DNA of 64,000 nucleotides, from NCBI GenBank assembly GCA_038501625.1, contig JAZAYU010000034.1, positions 1,426,001 to 1,490,000 of the forward strand. The letters run 5' to 3'. This document shows positions 1 to 49,152 of the stretch, piece after piece. The notes under the pieces were generated by a model, which saw only the letters and a list, made by a program, of their open reading frames with translations, had not been told where the DNA came from and did no database searches. The position numbers and the translations under genes were made by a program. This stretch comes from Corbicula japonica. Taxonomy: Eukaryota; Mollusca; Bivalvia; Venerida; Cyrenidae. The first letter of the stretch is position 1, and every line of letters starts with the position of its first letter.

Positions 1-51
1 GGTCACAAAGCACACCTCTTTCTGAAAAATGCACATATTTATATCGCAACA

Positions 52-321
52 CCAGGGCCCAAGATCATCAACCTGAGTTTGGAGACCTGGGCCCAAGATC
101 ATAAAACTTAGTTTTGAGATCAGTCTCAAATCTCAAGGATCTGATTGGCTGAAATGGCGACTTGTCGCCATTTCAGCCAATCAGATGCTTGAGATTTGAG
201 ACTGATCTCCAGATTTAGTTTTATGATCTTGGGCACAGTCTCAAATCTCGAGCATCTGATTGGCTGAAATGGCTGAGATTTGAGACTGGTCTCCAGTTTT
301 AGTTTGCTGATCTTGGGCCCA
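52..321. repeat. Family C palindromes, overlapping copies (reference description)
   Basis: Family C: about 145 bp, an almost perfect foldback. Ends GGGCCCAAGATCATAAAACT and its inverse; core GATTGGCTGAAATGGCGAC..GTCGCCATTTCAGCCAATC. Each arm carries an ATTGG/CCAAT word. One full copy at 89-234, a fragment before it and a truncated copy after it (236-321) suggest repeated insertion or slippage. Confidence 0.85.
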
Positions 322-980
322 GCATTGATTCCTCGTAGACTCAAATCATCCTGTACAAATGCACATGTACATTGCAAGCAATTCAGTTAATTGTTTATTC
401 CATATTTACAGGTTTCATCCCTTGTGAAACCAGTGTGAGCCAGATTAGCTTGTACAAAATTAATGTGTCATCTGATCTGAATCTATACTTGGTCAGAAAA
501 AACCTTATCAATCTAAAAGTGAGCAGTGTAGATCCAGATCAGATGGCAAAGATGTGCTAGATGACCTTGATCAGCACTGTTATCATGTGATAACAGACAT
601 ATCCCATTAAGTAAATGTATAATGAATAAATTCTCATCAATAGTCTAATTATCTCAGTCAATAAGATGACATAAATTCAGAAGTAAATGTGTGGAAAAAT
701 ATCTTAAACATACAAAACAAATTCACATCCTTCTTTTGGAAAACTTATTGATAAATAATTAGACAATATTTATTGAGTTTCCAGACACATTATTTAGGAT
801 CATCAGCATCCTTAAACTACTGCCCTGTCATCAGTCAAAACTATTTATAACTATATTTAAGACAAGCCTCAATCTTGTGTTCATGTAAAAGTCATTTTTG
901 GAAAAAAAATAGCAGACTGGGTGTAGTCAAGTTTAGTTAGTAAATATATTTATTATGTCTTCAAAGTCGGTGTTCATTTA

Positions 981-1201
981 CCCTTTCCGCCATATATAGG
1001 CATTTTTTCACATGTGCGACCAGTGAAGATCCAGATCAGCCAGCAGATCAGGATCTGCACTGGTCGCATTTTGGTCAGAAATAACCTAATATATCAAAAA
1101 GCGAACAGTTTAGATCCTGATCAGATGTCATGGATTTGCAGGCTGATCTGGATCTAAACTTTTCATCCATGCAATAAAAGTGTATCTATGGAGGAAAGGG
1201 T
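981..1201. repeat. Family G palindromic MITE (reference description)
   Basis: Family G: about 200-240 bp, ends ACCCTTTCCTCCATATATACAC and its inverse (ATGGAGGAAAGGGTT). Inside, two palindromes: GTGTAGATCCAGATCAGC..GCTGATC.GGATCTACAC and a second similar pair, separated by TTTTGGTCAGAAATAACCTA. It is predicted to fold as two hairpins inside a long terminal stem. No coding capacity. This copy is nearly full length. Confidence 0.85.
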
Positions 1202-1331
1202 TTAGCCAGTTTCTGAGATCTCACATTCAGAAACGAAATAAAAATTACTTAAAATTCCATCCAATAAAATAACTAATGATGAAACTTGATAAAGAAATAG
1301 CCTTTATTAATTTCCTAAATTCAACACTATA

Positions 1332-1475
1332 CAGTGAAACCCCTCTATAACGGACACCTAAGGGACTGAGGAAAAGTGTCCTTAATAGCGGGTTGTCCTT
1401 AATTGTGGTCCTTAACAATCGCCCATAATACTGGGGTGCCCTAATATTAAGTGTCCGTAATGAGGGGTTTTACTG
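1332..1475. mobile_element. 144-bp TA-flanked MITE
   Basis: Ends CAGTGAAACCCCTCTATAAC and, inverted, CAGTAAAACCCCTCATTACG, with TA on both sides (1330-1331, 1476-1477). Pogo-like terminal sequence; no coding capacity. Confidence 0.7.
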
Positions 1476-1908
1476 TATATTTACCACTTTTAGGAAAGTA
1501 AAAATTACAGGGTCACAAGAAGTTCACACAAAATTCTAAGTTGTGTTAATTGAAGAGTTTACTATGGAGATAATTAGTGAAATCAATCAAATGAAAACTT
1601 ATTTTCTATTGACGCAAATAAGGGGAAAAGGACACAATTTAATTAAGTGACAAGAATGACTTATGGTACAGTATCAATTGTGGAACAGTCCATGGAATGT
1701 GTCCTAGAATATAGAAAATGTTCTGGTAACTTGAGACATGATTCAATTACATGAAAAAGGGTGACAAAAGTTCAAGCATCCAGGGAGGTAAATCAGGTGT
1801 CATCTAACTTGTTAACAACAAGTGTTCTTCCCCAACAACTGTAGAAAATTATCCTTTTTCTACAGGGAATTCATTGCTTAATGAATAAATCTTTTAGAAA
1901 AATGATTT

Positions 1909-2052
1909 GGGCCCAAAATCAAACTAAATCTGGAGACCAGTCTCAAATTGCGAGCATCTGATTGGCTGAAATGGTGACTGATTGCCATTTCAGACAACCG
2001 GACGCTTGAGATTTGAGACTGGTCTCAAATCTAAGTTTTATGATCTTGGGCC
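1909..2052. repeat. Family C palindrome
   Basis: Full copy of the AAGATCATAAAACT type with several arm mismatches (CAGACAACCGGACG). Confidence 0.8.
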
Positions 2053-2146
2053 TTGGTGAAAAAGGTAAAAGTTTGTGTGTATATGCACAATGAGGTATTT
2101 AACAACATATTGTGAGAATCCAGTACCATGACAGCCCCAATGATAT

Positions 2147-2342
2147 AACCCTTCACTCCAAGGGATATGGCTATTATCGCAAGGGCAAACAGTGTAGATA
2201 AAACCAACCTCACAATCTACACTGTTCACTTCTTGGTCAGCAAACAGTGTTGATCATAATCAGTAAGCAGAGATGTGCTGACTGATCTGGATCTAACTGT
2301 TCAATTGTCATGCAATAAAACCCATATATTTAGTAAAGGGTT
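2147..2342. repeat. Family G MITE
   Basis: Ends AACCCTTCACTCC and AGTAAAGGG; the central spacer is partly lost. Confidence 0.75.
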
Positions 2343-2850
2343 AACAGTGGTGTAGTTGCCTGTCGGTGGAAAATATTGCAAAAAATGACATGGGATTTTG
2401 ACAGTATTCTTGACATGTGGCAGTCTTAAAACGTATTAATAAATGGTATATGATACACAGTTTTTATTGATACACTAAAACAATAAGGTTTCATTATTTG
2501 TTAGTTGAATTCTAGTGTACATAAAAAATTATTAATAAATAAAAAAACAATCTGGTATAATATCAAAAATGACAGATTTATAACATCTGAAAAACATCGT
2601 CTGACTTTATTAATTAAAATCACTAAAGGTACCTCTATTTTTGTCTCTGCCTTGCTGTCTTGGTAACATAATCTTTACTGAAACTTGTTTCAGTGTATAT
2701 CATTAACCTTAAAGGCACCATACCTGTGAGAACTTACATGGTTGTGAAATTCCTTCTTTTTCTGACAGAGGAAGACAACCCCACCCAGGCATCATTATGG
2801 ACAGGAGGGCACTTCAGCAAGCTAGCTTTCCTGTACTGTTGTTAGCATCA

Positions 2851-2998
2851 GGGCCCAAGATCATAAAACTTAATCAGGAGATCAGTCTCAAATCTCAAGA
2901 ATCTGATTGGCTGAAATGGCGACTGGTCGCCATTTCAGCCAATCAGATGCTTGAGATTTGAGACTGATCTCCAAACTAAGTTTTATGATCCTGGGCCC
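2851..2998. repeat. Family C palindrome
   Basis: Full copy, GGGCCC at both ends, arms almost perfect. Confidence 0.85.
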
Positions 2999-3413
2999 AG
3001 AGATGGGTATTTGATTGCTAGTTAAAGACTTCCACCACTTGATCATAACCACTAGCTAGCTAGTTTCAGAACTTAATCATTACATGGGGCACACCATGTG
3101 AACAGATGCCTTTGATAAATTTTGTGGCGATTTAGTTATAACTATATTTGGAATGAGTTTACAATTCTCTCTTGTTTTCTCATAACTAAAATGCTATTAC
3201 ATTACACAGTTGAACTGAAAAGTGTTTATCTTTTGGCAAATGCATAATGAGCAATGTTGTAGACTCAATGTTATGATTTCATTTCAAGAATTGCCATCAG
3301 TTGTTCGAAGACACCGTCCACAAAATCCTGTTGGTTTTTAAAAAGCCCAGAACTGCAAGTTATATGTACTAATGCAACTAGAATCTGTTTTTGTGAAAAA
3401 CGCATGTCTCCCC

Positions 3414-4022
3414 CCTGCGCCCTATTGAAGGAAGGACAAGGAAGAGATATCACCTTTTTGAAACGGAAGCCTGTGTGATTTATTATGGTATAATGAACAT
3501 GCACATATATATATATATTAACTCTACGGGCCTCTGTGATGTTGTATTCTGGCCTAAATACCCCAAAATAAACAGGGTTCTTCAAGTCTATAACAGCAAC
3601 CATTGTATGAAGTTTGAAGGCTCTAGGTAAAATAAAACTCCAGTTAGTGAGAGGAAACCATTTTCACTCATCAGGCCCCTGTGACCTTGACCTACTGACC
3701 CCAAAATCAATAGGAGTCCTCTACACAATAAGGACATCCATCGTATAAAGTTTGAAGGCTCTGGGTGAAATAGAACTCCTGTTATTGACTGGAAACGGTT
3801 TTTCACACTTCGGGCCCCTGTGACCTTTTACCTACTGACCCCAAAATCAATAGGGTTCTTCTACTCAATAAGGGCTATCCCCCTATGAAGTTTGAATGCT
3901 CTGGGTCAAAGGGTACTCCAGTTATTGAGCGGAAACGAAGTGTGACAGATTGACTGACGGACAGACGGACAAGGCAAAAACAATGTCTCCCCCAGAGGGG
4001 GGGGGGGGGGGGGGAGACATAA
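3414..4022 (+). mobile_element. Second composite element family, about 139-bp units and G18 terminal hairpin
   Basis: Begins ATGTCTCCCCCC and ends GGGGGAGACAT. Inside are about three units of roughly 139 bp (landmark AAGTTTGAAGGCTCT near 3610, 3750, 3887) with CTACTGACCCCAAAATCAAT, then GACGGACAGACGGACA and the terminal stem ATGTCTCCCCC / GGGGGAGACAT around an 18-G run. Different sequence from the 166-bp family but the same order of parts. Confidence 0.55.
3997..4014 (+). repeat. Run of 18 G
   Basis: Uninterrupted G18 inside the terminal hairpin of the element above, about 100 bp from DHX35 exon 22. On the sense strand of DHX35 it is a C18 run. Confidence 0.95.
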
Positions 4023-4111
4023 ATATATCTCCCAACCAACTTTGGAATCTACCAATAGACCTGAAAATAGTACACTCATTTTTTGGTCAAATGTTTGACA
4101 TAAAAACCTAC

Positions 4112-40181
<36,070 letters not shown>

Positions 40182-40805
40182 TATATTTCGATCAGTGTGC
40201 TAGATTCAATCAGGCTTTCACTTTCTAGAAATGCGTTTAGTAAACGTAAACTCGTCTGGTGGATTCGCGCACTTTAAAACGGTGTTGCAGGTAATAACCG
40301 TGAGAATAGCAATTCGTGGATATTCTAATCAATCAAATTCCCACCTGCCACTAATTGACAAAATAGTTCACCAGTATTTGCAAGAGCCTCTATTTACATA
40401 GTAAAACAATACTTTCTTTGTTTCTGTAATAGTTTTTTATATGTAATATTATATATTTTTTCATTCAAGATGTGTGCTTCAATATTGAACTGATTGGACA
40501 TAAATTACTCTTCGGATGAATACATTAACACAAATTGTGTTAGCCGGTTTTCGTCAGTTCGCCACCGAGAGTGAATCACAACTAGTGTGTAAACAAAGTG
40601 AAAACAATTACAGTGAAATAAAGAGGATTAAGACTGAATTAGCTAATCAAGTTTGATACATTTAATTTGTTGCTATACTGTTCATGTTTGAAATTTTGTA
40701 AATTTGATGAAATTTTAAAATAATTCATTTTTGACTTGCCAAGTACTCAAAATTGTCAGTATGAGGGGTGTTCTCAAGGCAGTCATCGACGTTTGGCAGT
40801 AAACA
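40182..40805. promoter_or_regulatory. Divergent promoter region between DHX35 and the LIM gene
   Basis: The 624 bp between the two start codons contains no recognised MITE, in contrast to its surroundings, and is richer in CpG near 40190-40320. No convincing TATA box is visible; an ATTGG (inverted CCAAT box) lies near 40493. A possible 5' UTR intron of the plus gene could use the donor GCAG|GTAATA near 40290 and acceptor GTCAG near 40760, but this is speculative. The shared-promoter role is inferred from gene arrangement. Confidence 0.55.
40761..40802 (+). CDS. Upstream mini-ORF of the LIM gene (13 codons)
   Basis: ATG to TAA, MRGVLKAVIDVWQ, ending three nucleotides before the main ATG and in the same frame. 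If it is in the mRNA it could lower translation by re-initiation. It exists only if transcription starts upstream of 40761 and the segment is not spliced out. Confidence 0.3.
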   Translation: MRGVLKAVIDVWQ

Positions 40806-42078
40806 ATGGCAAATATGAAAAATCAAAACGTCAGTGGATATCCCATAACCAACAATGAGAATGTGTTTGTAGGCTATGGAAAACATCAGCTGAACACCAG
40901 CAGTGCTGACAACAAGCCTCCAGTTCCGCTGGCAATCAACAACATGACCACGAATCAGAATGTTTTGAAAATGTTTGATAACAATGTTAATCAAATGCTT
41001 CATTTTCAACAGCCTCAGCTACAAACCATGCAAGGAAGAGAAATAATGATTGGGGGACAAAGACATGCAGGCCCTGGAATTACCAGCCAGATTCATTCAC
41101 AGGGTAGTTATATTACTATAAACGGAAATGGATCGCACTTAGTGAATGGCGGTTCTGAATATTCAAGTCCACGATCAAGTGTTGGAAGTGATTCCAAAAA
41201 TTCCAGTCCAAGGTCAAGCTTAATTCATCCTTCTCAACAAGCACCTCCACCTTATGATGCACGATTCAGGAACAGTATTGCGAGCAATTTGTCAAGCATA
41301 AGTCTAGACTCAAACAGAAGTTCACCTAGAACTAGCTTAGCAGGGGGAATAATTTATGATCGATTTCCAAGTCCGAGAAATTCAATAGTCATTCCTCAGG
41401 ATGGTGGTAGTATTAATTTTAGTATAACTCCACAGAGCTTAGCAAACAGAAATCGTTTTAATGAACACGCACCTCCACCTTTCCAGAACTACATGGTTAG
41501 ACCTCCATTAGTTAATGGAATAATGATTACACCTAGTACCACTGTTCATCATGTTCCTATCACACAAAATGGAAATTTTCAATCTATGATGGCCAATACT
41601 ACAAATCTAAGGCCTCGGAACAATGTGTCTCAGATATCGCCACCTCCAGCAATTCCAGCGAGAGTGCCAAAAAATCAAGGAATTCCACAGTCTCAATCAG
41701 AATCTGAAATAGCGGCTCTTACCAAAAAGCTTGAACAGGATTTATTGATATCTATGAGCCCGTCATCTTCTCCACACCCACGGGAACCTCCACCCCCATA
41801 CCATGGGCCGCACAAAACTGAGCCCATGCCGGGGCTTCCTCCAAGAAATACAACAACCAGTACAGTGAATCGTACTTCCAACACCCAGCTTCACGTGGTT
41901 GGTGGAAATGTGCCACGAACCCAACCTTCGTCAGTTCATCCCTCAGTTATAAGTAAACTTCAATATCAAGTGACGCCACCAAAACCAAAGGGACCAACAG
42001 AGGCTGAATTGAAGTTGAATGTTCTTACCCAGCAATTGGAGGACGAGATGGAATCGGCGGGGCAAGGAGAATACTTTG
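40806..42078 (+). CDS. jub: Ajuba-family exon 1, whole preLIM region
   Basis: 424 codons plus one base. The ATG has a strong context (aca ATG G) and an in-frame TAA two codons upstream (40800-40802), so the start is well fixed. Visible elements: four Ser-Pro-Arg-x-Ser boxes (residues about 121, 134, 173, 189), likely kinase or docking sites; two PPPY motifs (147-150 and 329-332) able to bind WW domains; other proline-rich stretches ([16 protein letters not shown]) that could bind SH3 or EVH1 domains; and two related amphipathic segments, [10 protein letters not shown] (304-313) and [10 protein letters not shown] (406-415). The second lies just before LIM1, as in LIMD1 and Ajuba. Donor TACTTTG|GTAAGT. 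An ORF reading on to 42122 would run into the intron and is not used. Confidence 0.93.
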
Positions 42079-45000
42079 GTAAGTATCCGAATCTGCACAT
42101 ATTTCTTTGTAGCATCACATAGTTAACCCTTTACTCCATATATACACCTTTTTATGCATGTGAGACCAGTTTAGATCCAGATCAGTCGGCACCTTCTGAT
42201 CAGGATCTGCACTGGTCGCATTTTAGTCAGGGATAACCTAACAACTAAAAAAGCGAACAGTGCAGATCCTGATCAGATGGCACGGATGTGCCTGCTGATT
42301 TAGATCTACACTGTTCATCCTCGCAATAAAGGTGTATCTATGGAGGATAGGGTTTACTGTTGGAAACTTTCCGGTCATCAATCTTAATTTTAAATTGAGG
42401 CCTAATTCCAGTGGTTTGGTATTTGCTTATCATTCATCAGTACATTAGACAGTGTTAAACAATTGTAAATTATTTCTGTCAGAATTATCAGACTTTGTTG
42501 GCAGAACAACATAGTGATAAAATTGTAGTGAGTTTTACATTACAAAAAAACAGAGCTGGTTATCTTTCAAACCATCATGTTTTTAATATAATTAACACTT
42601 AACTCTATATGGCTGATATCCCATCAATTGGCAACCAGTGTAGATCAAGATCAGCCTATACATGTTTGGATCTACACTGTTAGCTTCACCATGGCAATAA
42701 AGTGACATGGAAGTGTAGATTGATCTGGGCTGAAGGTTATAAAGCTGAGTTTGGAAACCAGTCTCAAATCTCAAGCATCTGATTGGCTGAAATGGCGACT
42801 GGTCGCCATTTCAGCCAATCAGATGCTTGAGATTTGAGACTGGTTTCCATGCTCAGCTTTATAACCTTGGGACCAGGATCTACACTGGTAAAACATTATG
42901 GTTGAAAGCTTCTCGGTTTATTTTTCTTTAAAGAGAGGGCATGTTAACTTACCTCATTAAACCTTTTTGCCCTACGTCATCTTAAGAGGAAATCATCATG
43001 AGCAATTATCCACTCAGTTTGCCCAGCAAGTGGGTACTTTGTTAACTTGGATAATACCTGGAGGTATACATGTTATCCTGGCAGCTGTGTATATGATACT
43101 TGATGTAAATGGCCTTGATTTTCCTTGGAATTTTATAGACATTCACAGCAGAAATATCCAGTAGCAAACAAAGTGAGAAGTTGTGGTATTTTATCCATGA
43201 GTATAACACCTGTAAAGGTTTAAATGTGGGGGAACTTGTTTATGTTAATTGATGATCTACGAGATAAAAAACGGTGCATAGCACAATAATTCAGTTGAAA
43301 CTGCCGATAACACATGCAACTTTATACATGTATTCATGATTCTAGCTGATGCTTCCGAGTGAAGTTTGTACCACTGCATTGTGAAAGTCTAATAATTATG
43401 TATATCTACTACATATTATTACTTAATTAAAATCAGTCGATAGTATAAGTAGTGTTTCAGCCGATATTTTAGATACACTTAAGTTTTTCCTCTTTCATGC
43501 TAGCAATGTCCTGCTTACGAATTTCATGAATAACAACTTGGTTATTTTAAAAAAGGGGAAATTGAAATAGGCCATTCTCTGCTATTCCTCTTACATCGTA
43601 GAATGGCAATGTGACCCTGATACTTGAATTTCAGATTAGATCTCGACACCCCTGACGTGAGCCTGACGGGTAGGCATACCAATGGTATATAATTGTGCAG
43701 ACATATTGAACAAATCATATAAACATACTTGAGTGAGGAACTAATAACATAAGTCATAAGTAGTGCTGTGAATTTGATCAGTGGAGCAAATGAATTAATT
43801 ACTGTGTTTTAATACATGTACTTGATGCATGCCTTATCTTCCTTAAAGAATACACAAGAACCCATTGTATACAGGTGCCATACAGAAATCGGAATTCCTT
43901 TGTTGAGCATATCTCACATTTTTCCGCTTGAAATCTAGTTGCTTGTTTGTCACTTTGTGTTTTAACATTCCTGATGTGTTCAAACAAATCTATTTGAACA
44001 GAAATGTTATTTCCGTGGTTCTGATTGAGACGATCAAGCATTTTGACACATGCACAAAAGCGAAGCGAAAGATGAGACGAGAACAAAAAAACCCGTTTTC
44101 AATGGGCACCCTTACACTAAAATTTAGTTTTAAATATTTAATTTTAGTTTTCTTCTTAAATGCTGATGACTAAATAAAAATTAGTTCAACTCATGATTTA
44201 ATGAAAAAAGTAGGGCTGGTATAAATGAATTGTAATACGATAGTTAGAAATTAATTTAATCATGACCTTTTTATTTGCGTACAGATTATGAAAATAGGTT
44301 TTGTATTTAATTTCTACCTTGAATCTTTGTAATCCTGCTATTTATGATACAATTAAATTAGATTTTATTGTACAAAAAATAATTTGTGGTTAAAGTGACA
44401 TGGAAGGCTGGGTTTTTTGTGCTCACATTCTAGGGTTATTAAGTATATAAACAAGCCACCAGCATCAAGCTCATGAATATTAGCCCTTTAAGTTCTCATA
44501 ACAGTATTCCACACAGCCTAATCAGGTGTCTTTCCTAATCCTATACATGTATTTTCTTTGAGTTTCAATATAACCAGGTTTTATCACATGTTGTGTGACC
44601 AATGAAGATCCAACTCAGACAGCACATCCATGCCATTTGATCTGGATCTACACTGGTCTCTTCTTGGTCAGAAATAATTCTACTATTCCACACACGTTGA
44701 ATTTTGTGTATGTGGAATAAAGGATTAAATAACACAAAGAACCTTTATACTCTAATGGGAGGGTATTTTTTTCCTTTAATATATCCTTTAAAATTTAAGC
44801 TTTTTAATACATTCTTCTGGATTGAACCAAATTGTTAGGCATCTGCTCAGTGGATACACAATCATTAAAATGCCAGTTACAAGAAATTATTGCAAAGCCT
44901 GGGTTATCTTCATGCAAACACCTATGAAATACAGGAATTTTAATGTACTGCCCTCCAAATATCACTTCTTTGTCCGTTATCAAACATTTAAATGCTTTAA

Positions 45001-48000
45001 ATTTTTCATCAGCTAAATTAATGTTTACTTTCTTGAAATGCTTTGTTGAGGTAGCTTTTATATAAAATAGAATACTTTTATTCATGCCATATGACTTGTC
45101 CCATGCCAAAAACTAATGCAAATATATTTTCAAATATTTTTTATTGCCAACCATTTGTTAAATTTTCCATCTCCGATACTTAAGTTGTCTTTAAGTGTGT
45201 AATCAAGAATATACAAAGGCTTACTTCGATAATGTCAACCAACGGCTTTACTGTCTATTATATTCTACAATCGTTTCAGTTCTGCTTAAAATATTCGGCA
45301 CTTGAACTTTCAAAGGAAAGCGTTTAGTGTTCTTACACAATTATTGAAAATAATTTAGAGTCGCAATGGTGAGCAATTTGCAGATAAGTTAGTGCAAGTT
45401 AGAAAAGAAAAGAAGAAATAACATAAGTGAAAGTAGATCATGGTAAACATTGAATCAATTTGGCAGTCATAAAAAAATTAAAAAGACTTAAATAAAGCAA
45501 AACTTCATTATTAAGACTGCCTAAAAGCAGTCTTAATACTTGTGGGTCCTTATTTTAGGGTGGAAATGAGTTTAACCCTTTACTCCATAAATACACCTTA
45601 AATATGTGAGCAAACTACATAGTATGTTGATAATCAGATCAGCCAGCACATCCATGGCATCTGATCAGGATCTACACTGTTCACTTTAAGATTCATTAGG
45701 TTATTTCTGACGAATTTGCAACCTGTGCAGATCCAGATCACACAGCACAGAGGTTAAAATGTGTATATATAAAGTGATCTTTATTACAGTTGGTCTTTAT
45801 GAGAGGTTTTACTTTACTAATCAGTATATGACAGTTAAGTTGTGTAAATTGGGGCCCTGCTGTAGCCCGAGACACTGTCGGCCTACCCCTGAATCAAGTG
45901 TTCCAAGTAAGGATTTTTAGGTTACTAACTTATATAGTAGGGCTGTGTGTAAGGATTGGAATGTAAGGAAAGAAATAGGGAACTCATCATTGATCTGTAC
46001 TTGCGTGAAAAGATTGTTGATAAAACACTAATCACCCAAACATGTATTAAACAGGAAACAAAATCAAGGACTTCGTGAGATTATTTTAAAAAAGGTGTAT
46101 TGAGTCTTTTCAAAAAAGGGTGTATGAACTTTGATGATAGCATCAGAATACTATGCCTGTAAACATGCCATGAGCTTACCTATTTACCTGTGCAGAACAG
46201 CAGCTAATGCAAATGTTATTCCATCTGGCTCATTCTGCATTGTTGTATACAAACAGCATATTTTCTCCTGTGAATGAGGTTCATTTACTGCAAAATGAAT
46301 GATTTTAAAGGTGCATAATATAAATTAATGGTCAGTTACTTTATATGGTGTTTAAAAATACTCGCAGATTTGTTATTAATTTTATATGATGTTTCTCTCT
46401 ATCTCTCAGTGCCCAAGGTTATAAAACTAAGCATTGAAACCAGTCTCAAATTTTAAGCATCTGATTGGCTGAAATGGTGACCAGTCAACATTTCAGCCAA
46501 TCAGATGCTTGAAATTTGAGACTGGTTTCCATGCTCAGTTTTATAACCTTCAGCCCAGATTCTCAGCAATATTAAGACAGCCAAAACTAAAAGACATGCA
46601 GTTAGGCAGATTTAGATCTCTCACTGTAAATGCTCTAGTGTAAGCTTGGCAAGTGATTTTCATGCCATAGTAAATATTGTTAACTTGGTTGTGCCACTAA
46701 GTTACAAATGTGAAAAGATAAAAAAGAAATTATAGACAGCACTGGTATCCTGGCTTATTTGGATCTACAATGTTCGCCCATGGGGTAAAGGCCTATATAC
46801 TGAATAAAGGGAAAATTTTGCCTTTTTTATTGGAATGAAAAAGAATAAAACTCCACCTTTAATCCGTCAAACTAGAGAATTGTATGCTTATGGTTTTTTG
46901 TACTATCTATGTGACTTGCTTCATGCTTATTCTGCTGAAGAATGTCTTCCACAATTGCCTACTATTTCTGCATGTGCAAAAGTGCACACATGTGCAAATG
47001 TTGTTGTTTTTTTTTTTAAATGTTGATAACATAAAATTTCCATGGTGCAAGTACCACCCTATTTATGACAAAAAATTTTATGAAGCTAGTACCACCCTAT
47101 TTATGCATGAACATGGCCCTTTTTGATCGCAAGCCCGATCCATTTTATTTTAAAAGCAAATACTTTTCAATGAGGGTAAATGTACATTTACCATTTACAT
47201 ACACCTGTATAATATCTTGGAATTTTTGACAGATCATGGAATAATCTGGCCTGTTTGCTGTCTAAATGGTTGCATCTTAAATGGCGCAGAACAAAGAGCT
47301 CACATTTAGTTACTGTTGATAGGTAGATTTGGCAAACCATGCAGACTGCTGGCTGCCTTCAGGATGTATTATATACTCTCAGGATAGTTGTAATTGTCTA
47401 ACTGAGAAGTTCTTTGTTCCTTTGAGAAGGAAATAGTCCTATTGATTGGTCACGACAAACTCTATCCGCCATAATTATATATGCATTGTTACATTTGTGC
47501 AACCAGTGTAGATCCAGATCAGCTGGCACATCCATGCAATCTGATCAGGATTTGTACTGTTCCGTTTTTGGTCAGAAATAATATAATAAATTTGAAAAGT
47601 CAGCAGTGTAGATCCTGATCAGACTTCACAAATGTGCCGGCTTATCTGGGTCTACACTGTTCGCCATAAAGACATATATATGGAGGAAAGGTAACATAAT
47701 AAAAAATTAATATTAGTACTAATAAATACTGCAATGTCAAAAGTCTTGTCAAGATAATATATTTTCATCCAAAATACAGTTATACAAAATTATATCTTGT
47801 TGAAATGGTGTTTTTTTTATCAAGAATTAGATAAAATTTGTTGTTCATACAACTTTGGAATATTATATTATTTATAACAGAAATTTCTGTCAGTTAATGC
47901 TAAGCACAGCATACCAGTCTAGACCCTGCTGTGAGGTCAGGTCATACTCTACACTATTGTTTGGTTAGTTAACCCTTTCCTGTATAGATACACCTTTATT

Positions 48001-49102
48001 TCTAGGGCGAACAGTTTAGATCCAGATCAGCCGGCACATCCGTGCAGTCTGATCAGGATCTAAACTGTTCGCTTTTTGATTCATTAGTTTATTTCTGACC
48101 AAAATGCGACTAGTGTAGATCCTGATCAGACGGCATGGATGTGCCGGCTGATCTGGATCTACACTGGTCGCACATGCGTAAAAATGCATATATATCAAGG
48201 AAAGGGTTAATAAATCCAGTTAACAAATTCCTGTTAAACAACCGTATTAACAACAGATGCACTCAGTCAGTGGCTTGCATTGAACACATGTACCTTACAT
48301 AAAAGATAAATAATCAGAATACATACATCATTTAATTTTAAAACTTAGAACATTGAAGTGATAGTTTTGTTGAAACTATCTATTCTTGTTCTGCAGTAAA
48401 AATTGTTGAGTTTGCGAACCCTAAGAAAAGTTGTTGTAGGCTCAAAATTTAATACTTAGGCTTTTTTTGTAAATATGTAAATATCATAAGTAAAGCACAT
48501 TTTTATAGATATTTACCTTATTTAGCAATAATTAGATATTTGTCAGAAAAAGTGATTAACCCCCTTTAACTAAGTGATTTATGTTCCTTCCTGCTGACAC
48601 AATAAGATAAGTGTTTTCCTTATGTCACCACAGAAATATGCAGTCTTTGTTAAAATGATTCTTCTCCACCTGTTAGTCACCTTTAAACTGTCGGAGTGTA
48701 AAACAATTTAGAACTTACAAATTAGCATGTGATTCATTGTTGTCAAAAATATAGGCACTTGCTATCATAAGTACTAATGATGGTGTTAAATACATCTGTC
48801 TTATTCGGTAGGTCATGATTGTGTTGAATACGTGCCGGCAACTAAGTTCAGTTTCTCAAGTTTGTTCTATCTACTGATGTCCACAACTCGGTTTACAGTT
48901 GTGAACACAGACTGTCTAAATATTTGGACATTATAATATTATATATACATTATCACCCCTTCTAGTTTGGAAGACATTGGATTTGGGTGGGAAAACTTAT
49001 TTTTTTTATTTTTATGGGTAACAACCTGGAACTTTGATGCAATTGAAATTTGTGATCTGGATTGTCAGTTTTCGTGCTCTTTAATAATTTTGTTGTTGTT
49101 GT

Positions 49103-49152
<50 letters not shown>

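Noticed and set aside
3271..3806. Minus-strand ORFs of 110 and 72 codons
   Set aside because: They lie within the 139-bp tandem units of the composite element at 3414-4022.
1..4111. Last DHX35 exon(s) for the C-terminal ~105 residues
   Set aside because: Scanned the minus strand for the conserved FFANAA, HP.S.L and WVIYNE-type segments and found none; probably left of the window.
42079..42122. Continuation of the LIM-gene ORF past 42078
   Set aside because: The donor GTAAGT at 42079 and the phase match with the exon at 59354 show this is intron read-through.
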